Source: DASTRU01 sp035761045 (GTDB lineage: Bacteria; Pseudomonadota; Gammaproteobacteria; Burkholderiales; Burkholderiaceae_E). Taken from it: a stretch of 6,997 nt of DNA. A program made the position numbers and the translations under genes. The stretch covers positions 1 to 6,997 of the forward strand of contig DASTRU010000252.1 of NCBI GenBank assembly GCA_035761045.1, written 5' to 3'. Within the stretch, counting starts at the first letter, position 1, and the number at the start of each line of letters is the position of its first letter. Under the pieces are notes generated by a model. It worked only from the letters and a program-made list of their open reading frames with translations. It was not told the DNA's origin and did no database searches. Below, one piece after another: positions 6,015-6,997 of this stretch.

Positions 6015-6668
6015 CTAAACCATACAACTGTCACTGCGTACTGTCCGCCCCTCATATGCCATCAAGATGAGCGGTTTCGCTGCATCGAGGTCTGCCTCAT
6101 CATGGCTTTGACGCAAGCCCAGAAAATCCAGGAAGTACCGGTCCTTGAAGACTTGAGTGGGCATTGCCGGCAGCACGGGCTCCCGAGACGCAGCGATCTT
6201 CGTGCGCTCGAAAGCCTTGCGTTCGATCCGGTGGCTCAGTTCGCGCACGCTCCACCCTTCTTGCGCGGTACGTTGAGCGTAGAAGGCGCGGCCTTCGGGA
6301 GACTTGAGTGCCACGATGGCCACCAGGTGACTCCAGCTCAATTGTGTCGACAGCGTCGACACAATCGCCGCATCGGGGAAGGCCTGCGCAAACTTCACCA
6401 TGCGGCGCAGGTTGCGCGATTCGAAGCCCCGGCCGAACTCTTGCGACAGTTGCTGGCCCAGTTGGTCGAGCAGGCGGGCACCGTAGCTGGCGCGCTCACC
6501 CTCCAGCACTTCAGAGGCCAAGCGATGGCCGACAGCCCAGTACAGCCGGGTCAGTTCGGCATTCACCGCGCCCGCCAGGCGCTGGCGGCTGGCGCCGATC
6601 AGCGCGCGCAGCTCGGCGTGCAGGCTCTCCGGCGGGGTGCCGGCCGGGTTGGCCATCAATTCGTTCAT
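6015..6668 (-). CDS. Truncated YhcG/DUF1016-family protein, N-terminal domain kept, PDDEXK nuclease domain lost
   Basis: A 217-residue product. Residues 1-197 match the YhcG family, in which a helical DUF1016 N-terminal domain precedes a C-terminal PDDEXK nuclease-like domain; full proteins are usually about 340-370 aa. Diagnostic stretches are YWAVGHRLASEVL, LSQEFGRGFESRNLRRM, STLSTQLSWSHL, EGWSVRELSHRIER and VFKDRYFLDFLGL. The linker after DEADLDAA normally runs on into the nuclease domain. Here it switches at residue 198 (AAA codon, 6077-6075) to an unrelated tail, KPLILMAYEGRTVRSDSCMV, and stops, so all nuclease residues are absent. The start overlaps the hsdM stop (ATGA) and has GAGG 7 bases before it, so the gene belongs to the hsdM operon. 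YhcG genes are common passengers in type I restriction operons. It is probably a broken gene, though a stable N-terminal domain could still be made. Confidence 0.88.
   Translation of the reverse strand: MNELMANPAGTPPESLHAELRALIGASRQRLAGAVNAELTRLYWAVGHRLASEVLEGERASYGARLLDQLGQQLSQEFGRGFESRNLRRMVKFAQAFPDAAIVSTLSTQLSWSHLVAIVALKSPEGRAFYAQRTAQEGWSVRELSHRIERKAFERTKIAASREPVLPAMPTQVFKDRYFLDFLGLRQSHDEADLDAAKPLILMAYEGRTVRSDSCMV
6341..6365. repeat. Perfect 11-bp inverted repeat inside yhcG
   Basis: ATTGTGTCGAC (6341-6351) and GTCGACACAAT (6355-6365) are exact reverse complements separated by AGC. The DNA encodes the STLSTQL part of a conserved YhcG segment, so protein constraint may explain part of it. 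The perfect symmetry is notable: as RNA it would form a strong hairpin with a tight 3-base loop, and as DNA it looks like a dimeric protein-binding site. No T run follows on either strand, so it is not an intrinsic terminator. Its role is unknown. Confidence 0.75.
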
Positions 6669-6997
6669 GCCTGGGCCTCATCGGCCTGCGGCTCGTCCAA
6701 CGGCAAGTCGTCCAGCGCCGCATCGGGGTCTTCGCCCAACTCCTCCAGCAAGGCGCGCAACTCGGCCATGGCATCGCCCAGCTCACGCTGCAGCAGGCGG
6801 GCCACCATGCCCGGGTCGTCGCGCTGGGCTTCGGCGGCTTGCGCGGTGTCGTCCTTGAGCCAGCTGATGTCGAGGTTGTCGCCGCGCTTGGCGATCTCTT
6901 CGCGCGTGAACTTGCGGAAGCGCCCCGTCTCGCCTTGGTCTTTGCGTTTGCTTTTGCCGAGCGGGTCGCTGCCGAATGCTTTTTCGAAGTCGGCGAA
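6665..6997 (-). CDS. hsdM: Type I restriction-modification system methyltransferase subunit HsdM, C-terminal part only
   Basis: The frame is open from the right window edge and gives the last 110 residues of the protein. The stretches FEKAFGSDPLGKSKRKDQGETGRF and FTREEIAKRGDNLDISWLKDD are characteristic of the C-terminal region of HsdM. HsdM is the N6-adenine methyltransferase subunit that works with specificity subunit HsdS, and with HsdR for cleavage. The catalytic NPPF region lies outside the window. The C terminus is a helical, strongly acidic tail (LGEDPDAALDDLPLDEPQADEAQA, shown by its composition). The stop overlaps the start of the yhcG-family gene by ATGA. Neither hsdS nor hsdR follows downstream in this window, so the system is incomplete here unless they lie upstream. 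Four of six Gln codons are CAG, unlike the CAA-dominated genes at the left of the window. Confidence 0.92.
   Translation of the reverse strand, partial: FADFEKAFGSDPLGKSKRKDQGETGRFRKFTREEIAKRGDNLDISWLKDDTAQAAEAQRDDPGMVARLLQRELGDAMAELRALLEELGEDPDAALDDLPLDEPQADEAQA

Noticed and set aside
6013..6020. GCCTAAAC as an integron attC core
   Set aside because: It does not fit RYYYAAC spacing and no paired core or integrase is seen.

Overview
The window is GC-rich, with tightly packed genes that look proteobacterial. The closest match I can suggest is a betaproteobacterium of the Burkholderiales type, from the cstA-ybdD pair, the σ54-type regulator and overall protein character; this placement is an impression, not a computed result. 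It holds seven protein-coding genes, two of them cut by the window edges.

Left part, plus strand (2-3352). The C-terminal three quarters of CstA, a peptide/pyruvate-type transporter, is followed with a 4-base ATGA overlap by its small partner YbdD. A membrane histidine kinase with an extracytoplasmic Cache sensor comes next. A near-perfect intrinsic terminator (1928-1962) lies between ybdD and the kinase, only 4 bases before the kinase's most likely start codon. The transporter pair can therefore be made in excess of the kinase. No response regulator gene follows the kinase.

Middle part, minus strand (3369-5822). A σ54-dependent activator is followed, 90 bases downstream, by a gene for a secreted two-domain protein of unknown function. 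The activator has a degenerate receiver domain, an AAA+ domain whose GAFTGA loop reads GAYTHA, and a Fis-type helix-turn-helix. The 90-base gap contains a good match to a σ54 -24/-12 promoter (4402-4417), placed to start transcription about 30 bases before the secreted protein's start codon. The simplest reading is a two-gene regulator-target unit. It converges on the kinase gene with 16 bases between stop codons.

Right part, minus strand (6015-6997). The end of hsdM (type I restriction-modification methyltransferase) overlaps by ATGA with a yhcG/DUF1016-family gene. That gene loses its C-terminal PDDEXK nuclease domain: homology stops at about residue 197 (nt 6078) and a 20-residue unrelated tail follows. 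No hsdS or hsdR follows. This looks like the broken edge of a defence island abutting the σ54 regulator's upstream region. A perfect 11-bp inverted repeat lies inside the yhcG gene.

No tRNA, rRNA, CRISPR array or recognisable transposase gene was seen. No gene-free stretch exceeds 300 bases; the longest is 5823-6014.
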